Below are positions 46,899-58,830 of a DNA stretch of 64,000 bases, piece after piece. Under the pieces are notes generated by a model. The model did not search any database and was not told where the DNA came from. It saw only the letters and a program-made list of their open reading frames with translations. Position 1 is the stretch's first letter. Each line of letters begins with the position of its first letter. The position numbers and the translations under genes were made by a program. Origin of the DNA: Balamuthia mandrillaris. Lineage: Eukaryota > Discosea > Longamoebia > Balamuthiidae. The stretch is taken from contig JAVKOQ010000110.1 in the NCBI GenBank assembly GCA_031835245.1, positions 104,440-168,439 of the forward strand, given 5' to 3'.

Positions 46899-47409
46899 TG
46901 TTTTTTGTCGGTTGCTTGGTGTGGTGTGTGTATGGTTTGTGAGTTTTTGGAGGAAATGATGTTATTTTTTTGAGGAATAGTTTTATTACGATCGTAATAA
47001 CGCGATAATATTTTTTGAAAAATTTAAATTGTCAGAATTTAAAAAATTCTCTATAAAAGGGCATTAAAGCCTAAATAAGGATTTCCACAAAATAATAAAA
47101 TTACGAAATGGAAATATCGCAGAAATGATGGATTGTAAATTAGCCCATCGGGATATTTCCCATTGGGTGTTGCCATGGCTACTGATATTAAACCGAAAAT
47201 CAACGAAAACAAAACCAAAAATTGCTCTCATTTTCTTGGCTTTTGGTGCAATGTGCCTCGTGCGTGTGTGTGAGGTAGCAAGCGGGAAACCAACTTCCGT
47301 TTGCTCTGACGATACATCTGCAAGTCAAACCATTATTTTTTTTCTCCTCGTTGATATAAAAATATTTATCGCAGAAGACTGTCTTTTTTTCCGTTCTTAT
47401 TTTTTTTTT
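46899..47409. other. AT-rich promoter region of the homeobox gene
   Basis: No supported gene. Bases 46970-47110 are strongly AT-rich with several inverted repeats: TTATTACGATCGTAATAA (46983-47000) and GAATTT-AAA-AAATTC near 47036. A TATAAAAGG sequence on the plus strand (about 47052) is not followed by a convincing gene. Confidence 0.5.
46983..47000. promoter_or_regulatory. 18-bp perfect palindrome TTATTACGATCGTAATAA
   Basis: Lies 85 bp upstream of the homeobox gene start. A dimeric factor site is possible, and because the half-site contains ATTA/TAAT homeodomain cores, autoregulation is conceivable (inference). Confidence 0.45.
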
Positions 47410-48847
47410 TTAGAGGTCGAGCCACATCATATCCTGAGCAATGAGAAACCCTTTCTCTCGCACGAGTTGGGCTTCTACGCTCTCCTCGTCGCATAGCGGG
47501 TTGGTGTGATTGAGGTGAGTGAGCAGGATCCTCTTCTTCTGGTGCTCTGCCAGCAGGAAGGGCTCAAAGTGTTCGATGGAGGAGGTGACGAGAGGGTGTG
47601 GCACTTCTTTCATGTCCCTTCCATCCAATTCTGTCTCGCTGAAGAAAGTTGCATCGACCATGCAGGTGCTGTGAGCGGTAATGGCCTGTATAGCGGCCAA
47701 CGAGAGAGAGAGAGAGAGAGAAGAGAGAAATTTGAGAAAAACAAAGAACAGGAACGAAAACAAACTGAAAGAAAGAAGAAAGAAGGTGGAACCTCATGAA
47801 AACGGTTCCATTGAGACCATGAATCAATGTCTGGGATGTAAAGAAGGGTGTCATTGATGGACACGCCAACCGTGTCGGTGTACTCGCCTCGGTGTGGCAC
47901 TTGATAGAGCTTCACACGAAGACCTTCCCATGGGCTAAACTCATATTCAGTAGGTTCGACAGCTAGTGACGGAAAGAAATAAGCACCGGACGAATGAGAG
48001 AGAGAGAGAGAGAACAAGAATGAGAGAAACACAGAAGAGAAAGATAACCCACCTTCTTCATTATCAGGAATAGGTCGAATAGGATGGAGTTGAATGTTTT
48101 TCAGTCTGTTTGAAGCAACATAGAGAGTGAGGTACAAAGAGGTAAGCAAAGAGGGACAAGACATGATAGACAAGGGAAGCTGGAAGAGAAGAGAGGCGGA
48201 AGAAAGCGGCAACAAGTATACAGAAACCTTACAAGCAGCTCCCATGGAGCGTTTCTCTCTAAGAACGTGCACATGGAGGGAGTGGCGTAGACAGGCAGCT
48301 CCTGCGAGGCCGCAGCCTCCCTGCCAAAGTGAACGAGGCCGGCATAGTGCCCCATATGGGCATGCGTCAGTACCACGGCGTCATAAGGGTTCCTCTTGCT
48401 TCTCCTCTCAGAAGAAGCAGCAGCAACAGCAGAAGAAGAAGAAGAAGAAGAAGAAGAAGAAGAAGAAGAAGAAGAAGAAGAAGAAGAAGAAGAAGAACAA
48501 GAAGAAGAAAGACAAGAGAAGAGACGGTCCGTTTGTTGTTTGATATCGGGAGAGACGTCGATGAGCAAAGTCTTGCCCACACGTCCATCCAACACACAAA
48601 CGGAAGGGCCTAGCCTCACTCTCTCTGGGCAAAGCCTTGCCTCGACGTCCCTCTTGTGGTGTGAGCCCATTTGTGGAAGTCCTCCATCCTTATATCATTA
48701 TTATTTTTTTTAAAAAAAACACACATAACAAAATGGATGAATATTGTTTTAAAACAAAAGCATGACATGAGTAGTAGGTACCTGAGCGCTTCCAAGCACC
48801 ACGACGCGAAGGGAGGAACCACCCGACCGATGCTCTTGTTCTTCCAT
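47410..48847 (-). CDS. PqqB-like metallo-beta-lactamase-fold hydrolase
   Basis: Five exons (48847-48782, 48688-48228, 48105-48053, 47962-47793, 47685-47410) total 342 codons, 341 aa, with consistent phases. Landmarks follow bacterial PqqB: VVVLGSAQDGGLPQ, LLIDVSPDIKQQ, the metal motif LTHAHMGHYAGL, LLYIPDIDSW, STCMVDATFF, and a very PqqB-like end ILLTHLNHTNPLCDEESV. PqqB hydroxylates or hydrolyses a PQQ precursor in bacteria; no other PQQ gene is in the window, so the substrate here is unknown and a generic MBL hydrolase is possible. A run of about 28 Ser encoded by a GAA/CTT microsatellite interrupts the domain. GTCGAC lies 46 bp upstream. Confidence 0.88.
48418..48502. repeat. GAA microsatellite inside the PqqB-like coding exon
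   Basis: About 25 GAA units on the plus strand encode a poly-Ser run on the minus strand. A coding length polymorphism is likely. Confidence 0.9.
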
Positions 48848-49242
48848 TCTTTATTTTTTTGTTCCATTGTGTGCCTTTATTTGTCGACTTGGAACAATTT
48901 TCATTTCCATGGAGTGTACTTTTCCCCCACTGTCTTTTGTCCATCCAGATCCATACATTTTACACTCCCTCAGACTTGGACCGGATCGGCCCCCTACCAT
49001 TACGCTGAACAAACAAAAGAAAGAAAGGAAGGAGACAACAAAGACAACGAGGCCTGCGTGCTCTCCTGCTTGCTCTCTTCCCATTTTTTTTTGAAGGTTC
49101 GTTACATGTGGTAACGAACACTCACCACCCACCCGCTGGAGTACAAAGCCTGAGCAACCCCCATCATAGCAAGAGCGCAAAAGCTCAGCAACAACATAGC
49201 AGCAGCAACAACCACGTTGGAAGAAAAAACTCCCCTTCTAGG
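48848..49242. promoter_or_regulatory. Divergent promoter PqqB-like / MFS transporter
   Basis: GTCGAC at 48893-48898. The transporter's reading frame is open back to about 49108 without an ATG, so this part is taken as 5' UTR. No other gene. Confidence 0.45.
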
Positions 49243-49790
49243 ATGATGAGCTCTCCGCCCCCGCTCTCCTCCTCCTCCTCCTCCTCGCCGGGCGCTTCCC
49301 CTTCCTCCCCTCCCGCTTTGGCACGGTTGGCCGAGGTAGGAGCAGGAGGAGGAAGGAAGCGCTCCAGCAGCAGCATCACCAGCGACCACCACCGCAAGCA
49401 CACCAACAAAACCAACAAGAACTCCGTTGTCGTCTTTGAGGAGGAGGCCTTGCGGCCGCTGTTCCATGAGGGCAGCCACTCGCACGGAGGCGAGGCGCAG
49501 ACAACGACAACGACAACAACAACGCTCTCCCAAAGAAGAAAGTCCTTCAACAACGGTCCCAACGGCTCTCGAACCTCCACCTCGCCCCCTCCGCCTGGTT
49601 CTTCTTCTTCATCAAATGCTTCAGCTGGTCCTGCTTCGACGAGCGGCGGAGGAGGGGGAGGACCCAAGGCCTTGGTAAGTCCGCCGAGAGGACCGCGCCT
49701 TGTTGACCTTTCCTCGGAGGTAAACTTAACGCTTTTGTCATCGCTCCGCAAACGCTTTTTTCTTCTTCCTCTTCTCTTTTGTTTTGCAGC

Positions 49791-49823
<33 letters not shown>

Positions 49824-51335
49824 TCTCTCTCTCTCTCGTTCTCTCTTTCTCTCTCGCGTGTCTCCTTTGTTCTCTTGCTCTCTTTTCTATTCGGTTCTGT
49901 TCTTGTTCTAAATGTTTTTTCTCCCGGTGTAAAAACAAAAAGAAGGAGAGGCAGCCGCAACCACCGGTCAAGGCCAAGGCTTCTCCATTAGTGGAGCCAA
50001 AGATGCACCGGCCCGTCACATCTGCCTCTGCTTTATCCACTTCCCTTGCTTCTCCTTCCTCTTCTTCCTCTGCGCCTTCCTCTTCATCCTCCTCCTCTTC
50101 CTCGTCCTCCTCCTCCTCCTCGTCGCTATCTTCCTCTCGCAATGAGAATACAGGCAACAACAACAATAACGACAACAACAACATGAGCTCTGACTTTGGA
50201 GGGACAAGAAAAAGAAAGAACGGACCAACGAACAACCGTTGGACACCAAGGCCCGGCTCCACCATGCATCCTGCCCGGCCGCTCTATCGTTGGCTGGTTC
50301 TCATTTTTGCATGCCAACCCATCTTTGCTTCTTACTTTGCCGATCAAGGCATCGGTTCGTTCTGCTCACCTCTTTATCTTCTTCTGTCCTTGTTCTCTCC
50401 TCTTACTCACATGCATTTGAAAAACAGGAGCCACAGTGCCACTCTTAAGTACGTAGTTTTATTGCCCTGTGCTAGCCATTTCTTTCTGAAGTTGCTCCAT
50501 TTTTTTCACACCGGTTTAAACTGTTGCTTTTCTCACTCTTTCATACATTTCATTTCTCCCAGAAAAAGAGTTTGGCATCTCAACAACGCAAATAGGAGTA
50601 TTATGGGGAGTGGCGGGATGGCCTTCTCTGTTGCTCTCCCCACTGGCTGGTGTGATGGTGGCCAAGTATGGCACCCGAACTACCAGCTTGGTGTGCAACT
50701 TTCTCACTTTTTTGGGGAGTGTCATCTTTGCAGTAGCGCCAAACTTTTGGGTGATGGTATTGGGAAGAGCTATTTATGGTCTTGGGCTTGATCCTTCTTA
50801 TGTATGTTTCCCTTTTTCTTTCTTCCCTTCTATCTATTGGCATTGACTTTCTCATGTCTTATGCATTCTCTCTCTTTTCGCCTGTTCTTCATTCTCTGTT
50901 TATTTAAAAAAAGGTTATATCAGACACGATTATAGCGCGGTGGTTCTCGGAGGGACGTGGACGAACAGCATCACCCTCCTTGCCGGTAGCCTACAGCTTC
51001 CTTACTGCGATAGGTGAGTTTGGTGAGGTGCTGGGCCTCAACATTCTCCCATTGGTGGCACTGTGGAGCCTTCGTGGCACCTTCATTCTCGGAAGCTTCA
51101 CTCTCCTTCTTGGAGTGCTGTTCAACCTGTTGTACAATATAATGGACTACAAAGCAGCACCAGTGTTGGGACTGGATGACGACGCGGAGGCAGCTGACTT
51201 TTCTCTGGCTCGGGTGGCTAAGTTTCCGCGCATCTTTTGGTTGCTATGCCTAGTCAGCTTCTTCTCCTACTCTCAAGTTTGGCCGGTGGTCGCTTTCACA
51301 ACAGGTTTGCAAAACAAGAGAGAACAAAGAAAAGA

Positions 51336-51383
<48 letters not shown>

Positions 51384-51717
51384 TGAGCATGAGGAGCAGA
51401 ACAGAAAAGAGGAGAAATGCTAATCTTTCGCTTTTAAGATTTTATTCACAGCGAATACGATTACTCCTTGAATGAGGCAGGCCACTTGACCAGCATCGTC
51501 TTTGCTGTGCCTCTCGTTCTCTCTCCTCTGCTGGGTTTTCTCCTGCAAAAGTTTGTGGTGTATACTTTGGTACTTCTGGTGGGTGCTCTCCTGTTGATGG
51601 CCGGTCTCCTCATGTTTGCCTTGGGAGCCTCCAATCCCGTTTTTCCTCTACTCGTCATTAGTCTTAGTTTCACTTTGGTATATTTTTTTGTTCTCTACTC
51701 TCTCTTCCTCCTTCCCT

Positions 51718-51768
<51 letters not shown>

Positions 51769-52263
51769 GTTTAACGAAACATTTGGCATAATTAAAAGAT
51801 GCCATGCGGGGTATGGCCATCTATTCCATTGGTGACGCCGCCTGAGATGACCGGCACCGCTTTCGGCATTCTTACCGTCACCCAGAGCCTCTGCTTCATC
51901 GTGGTGCCGGTTCTCATCGGCCTCTTCCACGAGCATTACGGCTCCTACACCTATCCGTTCCTCTTCTTGGCGGGCATGGCGTGCTTTGGCTTCCTGCTCA
52001 GCCTGGCGACCTTCCTCTTGGACCTCTTCTCCGACCGCAGCAACCTCTTCAACCTTCATTCCTCCTCCTCCTCCGCCTCCTCCTCTGCTTACCTGTCCTC
52101 CTCCAAGAGAAAGAAGAACAAGATGCGGCGAAGATTGTTGGATGGAAAGGACTATGGAGAGCTGGAAGTGGAGGAGATGGATTACGAGCTGGAGGAACCG
52201 CCGGCCATCCTGTCGGAGGAGCTCCTTGAGGCAGCCGAGGAACCGCCAATGGTCATGGGCTAG
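49243..52263 (+). CDS. MFSD1: MFSD1-like major facilitator transporter
   Basis: About seven exons. A long cytosolic N terminus (first exon 49243-49720) is rich in Ser, Thr and Gly; it contains EEEALRPLF, a possible acidic sorting signal. After a CT-array intron and a second Ser/Asn-rich stretch, TM1 begins at YRWLVLIFACQPIFASYFAD. Further MFS landmarks are GVMVAKYGTRTTS (loop 2-3 motif), GRAIYGLGLDPSY, ISDTIIARWFSEGRGRTAS, IVFAVPLVLSPLLGFLLQKF, SFTLVMPCGVWPSIPLV and PEMTGTAFGILTVTQSLCF. These follow MFSD1, a lysosomal dipeptide exporter in animals. The tail is acidic (EELLEAAEEPP). The last exon starts near 51799. Start uncertain by a few codons (two ATGs in tandem at 49243). Confidence 0.88.
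49790..49862. repeat. CT array in MFS intron
   Basis: Interrupted CT dinucleotides on the coding strand in the first intron. A longer one lies at 51721-51767 in a later intron. A GA array at 51330-51380 in the same gene runs the other way. Confidence 0.85.
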
Positions 52264-52603
52264 GCCTTACCCACTCTCCCTCTCCTCAAACAACAAAAAA
52301 ACTGTTTTTATATTTTTTTTTAATTTTATTTAACAAAAAAATAAAAAAATTTTATGGCCGATTTGTGCACAATTTGTTCAACAAATGACAAGCATTGGTT
52401 TGTGGTCCACGTCAGCAGGGCGTGATGAAAAACTGGTCATGATGAGATCAGCATGTGCACGTAACGCTGGTCAACATGTGTTCAAAACTCGCTCCAATGG
52501 TGGTCAATTCCAGCAGAAAGAACGTCGACACAAAAGAAACAAAGGAAGCAAACAGCGAAAGGAAGAAGCAGAAGCCAAAAGGAGCTGAAAAGAAAAGAAA
52601 AGG
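52264..52603. other. Intergenic, promoter of the PSMA-like gene
   Basis: No gene. It contains the inverted repeat ATTTGTT-C-AACAAAT (52372-52386) and GTCGAC at 52524-52529, 75 bp before the ATG. Confidence 0.5.
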
Positions 52604-54597
52604 ATGTCACGGCAGAGCGCCTCCTCCTCCGTTTGTTGTTGTTGCCGCCGCCTCTCGCTGCGTTGGTTGCTGTTCCTGGCGGTACTGTCGGTGACCACCA
52701 CCACGGCCACTACGTTGCCGTGGGAGAGCCTCTACCTCTCGGTGCCCACCGCGGAGAGCGCCAAGGACCACCTTGCGGCCTACACAGCGGTGCCGCACAT
52801 GGCTGGCACCATACACGACTATTCTACTGCTGTTTATACCAAAGAGAAGGTTATTCGTTTTTTTTTTTTGAAGTTTTTTCATCCCATCCGCTCTGACTTT
52901 ATACTATTCTTTTGTTGAAAACAAAAGTTGATCAGTTATGGATTGGAACAAGTGGAGATTGTAGAGTTTACTGCAGAGCTGAACTACCCGGAGGAACGGA
53001 TGCTTAAACTGGTGGCCCCTGCGGATAAAAAGTTTGTTCTTATTTCTTCACTCTCTTTTTCTCTACTCTCTCCCTCTCCTTGTCTCTATGCTTCTCTGCT
53101 TCTCTTCTTTCATAGGAAGGTTTTGTTTGTAAACTTTTTTTCCTCACAATGGCTTTAACAGGTACACAGCAAAGTTGGAAGAGCAAGAGGTGGCGGCGGA
53201 CCCGAGCTCTTCTCATCCTGATATTGTTCCTACCTTCAATGCATACTCACCTTCAGGCGACGTTGAAGGCGAACTGGTAAACTCTGCTTCTTGTTGCTCT
53301 GCTTGTGGTTGGGGTTGTGGTTGTGGTTGTGGTTGTGGTTGTGGTTGTGGTTGTGGTTGTGGTTGTGCTTGTGCTTGTGCTTGTGCTTGTGCTTGTGGTT
53401 GTGGTTGTGGTTGTGGTTGTGCTTGTGCTTGTGGTTGTGCTTGTGCTTGTGCTTGTGCTTGTGCTTGTGCTTGTGCTTGTGCTTGTGCTTGTGCTTGTGC
53501 TTGTGCTTGTGCTTGTGGTTGTGCTTGTGCTTGTGCTTGTGCTTGTGCTTGTGGTTGTGCTTGTGCTTGTGCTTGTGCTTGTGCTTGTGCTTGTGCTTGT
53601 GCTTGTGCTTGTGCTTGTGCTTGTTGTTCTTTTCCTTGTCGTTCAGCTTGCCTCTAACCAATGCAAAGGTGTATGCCAATTACGGAAGAGAACAAGACTT
53701 TGCGTTGCTTAAAGAACGTGGTATTGAGGTCAAAGATCGAATCGTCCTTGTTCGCTATGGACATGTCTATCGAGGTACTCTCATCCTTCTTTTCTCTCTT
53801 CTCTCTTCTCTTCTCTCTCTCTCATCTAATGACATTCTATATTATTGCTACTTTGTTTTTCCTAATACACGTCTTTAAGGTGTTAAGGTGATGTTAGCAC
53901 AACAGGCTGGAGCTAAAGGTGTCCTTATATACTCTGACCCTGCTGATGATGGGTTTGAACCTTTTCATCTAGTTTTCACTCTTTGTTTTTGCTTTATTTA
54001 CTTTGTCTTTGGCTGTTCACGCAACAAACAGAGCGCACAAAGGACAAGTCTATCCAGAAGGACCATGGCGACCATCATCCGGCGTTCAGCGTGGCTCTGT
54101 CCAGTTCCTTCCCATCTGCCCAGGAGACCCCAATCAGCAGCGAGTGAAGAAGATGTGTCTCAACGAGGACACTCCCTTCAATCAAACCATTCCTTACATT
54201 CCCGTTCAGCCCATCTCCGCTGAAGATGCTGCTCCCCTATTGAATGCTCTCGCAGCAGACGACGTCGAAGAACGTGCCAACTCTTCTTCCTCCTCGTCCT
54301 CTTCGTCCTCTTCTTCCTCTTCTTCGAATTCAACATCATCATCGTCATCATTATCATCTTCCGCATCGAGTGATGATGATAATGAGTATTTTCCTGCAAG
54401 CTGGCACGGAGCTATCCCTGGAGTGAACTACACTTTTGGTCCGGGTCCGGCTCGTGTTCACCTAAAGCTGAAAATGCGCCATGAGGACCAGGCGAAGATT
54501 TGGAATGTCTTTGGAAGGATTAAAGGCTCTTCTCATCCTGATGAGTGGGTCATCATTGGAAATCACCGTGATGCTTGGGTCTTTGGTGCTGGTGTGG

Positions 54598-54650
<53 letters not shown>

Positions 54651-56114
54651 TCCCTCTATACTCCTTTTTTTAACAATTAAAAAATGAACAGTGGACCCAT
54701 CATCGGGGTCAGCAGCAATGTTGGAAGTGGCCAAAGGATTGGGAGAGCTGTTGAAGAGAGGATGGCGTCCAGCACGGACCATCTTGCTTTGTTCATGGGA
54801 TGCCGAAGAGTACGGTTTGGTTGGTTCGACATGGTATGGCGAAAAGTTTGCGAAAGAACTCTCTAGAAAGGCTGTCGCATACTTGAACATGGACACTGGT
54901 GATTAGTGCTTGTTTGTTTGTTTGTTTGTTTGTTTGTTTGTTTGTTTGTTTGTTTTTGCCTTTCAAATTTTTGACTCTTATATCTCTCTGGCAGCGATAA
55001 GTGGAGCTACTTTGCACGTGGCAGCAACACCCTCGTTGGTGCCAATCATACGAACTGTGGTGAAGGACATTCCAAATCCAGCCACTAACAATGGAAGTAT
55101 TACTTGGGACTCCAAGGTCGCTGTTCTTGGTTCCGGCTCTGGTACTTTCTTCGTTCATTTCTGCTTTATTCCTTTCCTTTGTCCTTCTTCTCCTGTTGCT
55201 TACCGCCAGTCCTACATTATGATTAACGCAGATTACACCGTCTTCTTGCACCATCTGGGCATTCCCTGTTCTGACTTTTCATTCTCGGGCCACTACGGCG
55301 TCTACCACTCAATCTACGACAGCTTCACATGGGTTAGCCGCTTTGGAGATCCCACCTTCTCCCACTTCAGGGCTGCCGCTCAAATCTGGGGATTGCTGGC
55401 TCTGCGTTTGGCCCAACCGTTAATCCTCCCCCTCGACTTTGTGGACTATGCTCAGGCCATGCAGCATTACGCAGACGAGGTGGAGGCTCTTCTCGTCAGC
55501 ACGAACTCCACCCATGAAGTTCCTACCCTGCAAAACCTGCGCGACGCCGTGGCCGACTTTTATGCCATAGCAAGATTGATGGAGAAGCAGAAGGGGACGT
55601 TGCATGAGAGACTCGTGGCTGAGACTCCCGACTGGACCGAGCAGAGGCGGCATAATGCCACGATGGAGGACTTGTCGGAAGAGTTGCAAAAGGACATCAC
55701 CGTATATAACTTTAGGGTCAGAATGGCGGAGAGACAATTTCTTGCTCCGAAGGGGCTTTACCGAAGGCCTTGGTACCTCCTTCCCTCTCTTCTCCAATTC
55801 TTTTCATCCCGCTCTTTTCTTATTTCTTTCTTTCTTTGTGGTTTAATGATGTATACTAAAATAAATTGCAGGTACAAACATGTGGTGCAAGCGCCAGGCA
55901 TATATGAAGGGTACGCTCCGGAGACGTTCCCAGGCTTGCTGCAAGCCATCCGCGAGTTCAACTGGCAAGAAGCTGCAGCCCAAATAGAGCTTTTGGAGAG
56001 CAGAATAGATCTTGCCGGCGAATTCTTGCTTGAAGGTTTCTTTTCATATTTTTTCTCATTTTCCATTCTCTTTGTTATGCTCTCTGCTCTCTGCTCGCTC
56101 TCTCTCTGCTCTCT

Positions 56115-56160
<46 letters not shown>

Positions 56161-56473
56161 TCTCTCTTCTCATTCCTTATTTGGAACAGGGGAAGATGAG
56201 TATCAAGAATACAAGAAGCCCTCAGCAGGAGCGATCCTGGCGGCAACGGCCTGGGCTCTCATCTCTTTGGGCGGCGTCATCGCCTTGGTCGCTTTCTTCT
56301 TCTATCGTTTGCTCCACCACAAGCCCGCCTACCAAACCTACGGCCAAGAAGACATTGCCCTCACCTCTTTATCCATCGGTGAGAATGGCGCTTCTTCCTC
56401 ATCATCCTCCTTAAACAACACATCCACAAGGGATCGTTATAGCAGCGACGACGACGAGGAGGAAGAAGATTAA
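52604..56473 (+). CDS. Glutamate carboxypeptidase II / PSMA-like M28B peptidase with C-terminal TM
   Basis: Zinc carboxypeptidase of the NAALADase/PSMA/transferrin-receptor group. About eleven exons. The N terminus has CCCCRR followed by a hydrophobic stretch ([20 protein letters not shown]), a signal peptide or anchor. The PA subdomain ([28 protein letters not shown]) is followed by [15 protein letters not shown]. All metal and catalytic residues of GCPII are present: His in [13 protein letters not shown], Asp in VDPSSGSA, the Glu-Glu pair in [13 protein letters not shown], Asp in AYLNMDTG and His in [10 protein letters not shown]. The helical dimerisation domain ends at [14 protein letters not shown]. 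Unlike human type II GCPII, a strong TM helix near the end ([20 protein letters not shown]) precedes an acidic Ser-rich tail. A Ser run of about 25 interrupts the catalytic domain. One intron is a hexamer satellite. Confidence 0.93.
53285..53627. repeat. TTGTGG/TTGTGC hexamer minisatellite in PSMA-like intron
   Basis: About 55 tandem hexamers in blocks: TTGTGG-rich at the left, then mostly TTGTGC. It stays open in every forward frame (Cys-Gly/Cys-Ala, Val-Leu, Trp/Cys-Leu). Bounded by GT after GAACTG and by CAAAG before GTGTATGCC. Confidence 0.93.
54602..54650. repeat. CT array in PSMA-like intron
   Basis: About 21 CT units. Further arrays in this gene: (TTTG)n at 54908-54957 and CT at 56120-56160. 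Confidence 0.88.
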
Positions 56474-56546
56474 AAGGAACTATAACACCATTATAGCAAA
56501 AAGGATTTGAGTTTATCTTATATTTATACAGCTTTCTCTTTATTGT

Positions 56547-58595
56547 TCATTCTTCTTCTTGCCATGCAAACACATCCATCGCAGGAGCACAAGCGTAGGC
56601 AGCATGTCGTTGATAATTGTGCATCTTCTCTTCTTCTTCTTCTTCCGCCATTTTCTTCGTTTCTCTTTGTTCTTCTTCTTTTTGTTGGTACTTGGTGAAC
56701 TCTTGCACGATTTCGGCCACGGAGAGAAGAACGTCTTTGGAGAGGACGCCACTCTCCGATTGAAACGCCAAAAACTTGCGAAGAAAAGCAGAGAGCTCAT
56801 CGAAGGAGCCGGAAGGAAGGTGGCAGAGGAGCAGGTCTTTGTTGATGTCGTCGCCGCGAGCCAAACAGCCCAATAAAAGCGCGACGTAGGATGCCATCAC
56901 TCTGTTCTCCACTTTCTTTAACTTTTTGAAAGAAAGAACGAAAGAAAGAAGGAATGTATGAATGAATGAATGAACGAAACGGCAAGAAAGAAAGACAAAG
57001 AAGGAAAAAGAGGAAGCAAAGAAGAATACTTACAGGTTGGTCATCGTCGTCATCGTCATCAACGATGTCACAGTTCTTTTTCTTTCTTCGTTGGATGTAA
57101 AGGTTCACTAAGAAAGGGATCGTTTCTATTTTCTCAGTTTCGGATGTTATTTCTGGATAAAGATTTTAGACTTCTGTTAGAACAAAAAAAAAAAAACAAA
57201 CACGAAAGCGAAAGAGGAAGGAAGGTACCAATATCACGAAATGCGGCTTTGTATTGTTGGTTCTTTTCTACAATGTTGATGAGGAGGCAAACGGTCAGCA
57301 ATATCACATCGAACCGCTCGCAGGGCAGCTTCAACACCTCCAAACTCAGCAAGGAGCTTATAGTCTCCATTCCTCTGTTCCTCTGTTTTGGTTTAAAAAT
57401 AAAATCAAACACTAAGTAACACAGCGTGATACAAAAAGTGATTTTAAACGTACCACGATGGCTTCGCACCCTGCTTCGTTCTCATTGGAAAGGTTTATAA
57501 GTACTTTGATGGCAGCAGCCAAACATGACACTTTTGCATTGAACCAGAACAAACAAATGAGTTAAAAACAAAGAAAAAAGTGAACAAGAGAGAGAACCGC
57601 TAAACATACCAATAGCGTTCGGAGATGCTCCGTTAGAGATTCTTTTCTTGATGGCCTCTATTGGTTCAATGTTACAATTCAGTTTGCAAAGTAAAAAGAA
57701 AATAAAAAATCATGAAAAAAGAAAAGCAACCTTCACAAAGAGAAAGAGTGCGAAGAAGGGAAGGAATCATGGCAGGAGTGGTCGAAATCAGGTGTTGCTG
57801 GTTCTTAGAGGCGGTGCTGCTGTTTGTCACGTTCTCCAATAGTTGCAAATAGCTCTCTAACCGATGCAAATGCTGAGATTGTCTCAACATCTCTTTTTCC
57901 TATATTTTGTAGTTGTTGAGAAGAAAGGAAAGAATGAATGTAGAATAATATACCATATCTGAATTTGTGCGGCTTTCGTCCAAAGACAGAGTGGGTATAA
58001 GAGGTAACGTTTGATCAATGAGTTTGGCCAATTGATCCAACCCATTGTAAAGTCGAATGGCCTCCTCAAAGGCCTTACATCCAGTGCGAGACAATCTGAT
58101 CAATGCCTCTAAAGCTAAAAATGATGGCGTTATCTTTCCAATTGTTCTGTGGATTAGTCCACTACATATAAAAATGTGAAGAAGAATGGGGAGAGAGATG
58201 ACAAACTTTGGAATGATGAGAAAGCGGTTTGGTGAAACGCTCTTCGGTGAATAAGTTTTGGATTTTGAGCACAACATCCTCTACGATATGTCCAAAACTT
58301 CTTCTGCGCTGAAGAGTAGGAGCTCGTATTGTGTTCTTTTGCCGTTGGCGAGAAGGAGAAGAAGGAGTTGAAGAAGCAGCAGCATAAGAAGAAAGAAGAT
58401 TCAAGAGAGATAGAATGCACTTTTCGGTGATGTAGTTTGAATTGAGCGAGTCTTTGAAAACGAAATAAATAATAGCCGCTGATGCAATGGCCAAACCCTG
58501 TTTGCCAAAAAATAAAATAAAATAAAATAAATAAATAATTCAATCAATCTGTCATTTGAAAAGCGAAACGAGCGAGAGACAGAGAGAAAGAGCGC

Positions 58596-58632
<37 letters not shown>

Positions 58633-58794
58633 CTCATCGAGCGAAATGTTATCTTCTAGCAAAGCAAATATATTGGGAAAGAGGCCATGTGCTCGTAATA
58701 GATGTCCTGCTTCGGGATTCATACACAACTTGGCTAGTTCGAATGTGCTTTTTCACAACATAAGTCTCAATGCTGTCTTTTCGTTCGTGTAAAA

Positions 58795-58830
<36 letters not shown>

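Noticed and set aside
47052-47496. Plus-strand gene downstream of TATAAAAGG (123-codon ORF from 47125)
   Set aside because: No domain or splice support, AT-rich, and its end overlaps the PqqB-like exon on the other strand.
53285-53627. CRISPR array or Cys-rich repeat protein
   Set aside because: Uniform 6-bp units without spacers, located between a GT donor and AG acceptor in a conserved gene.
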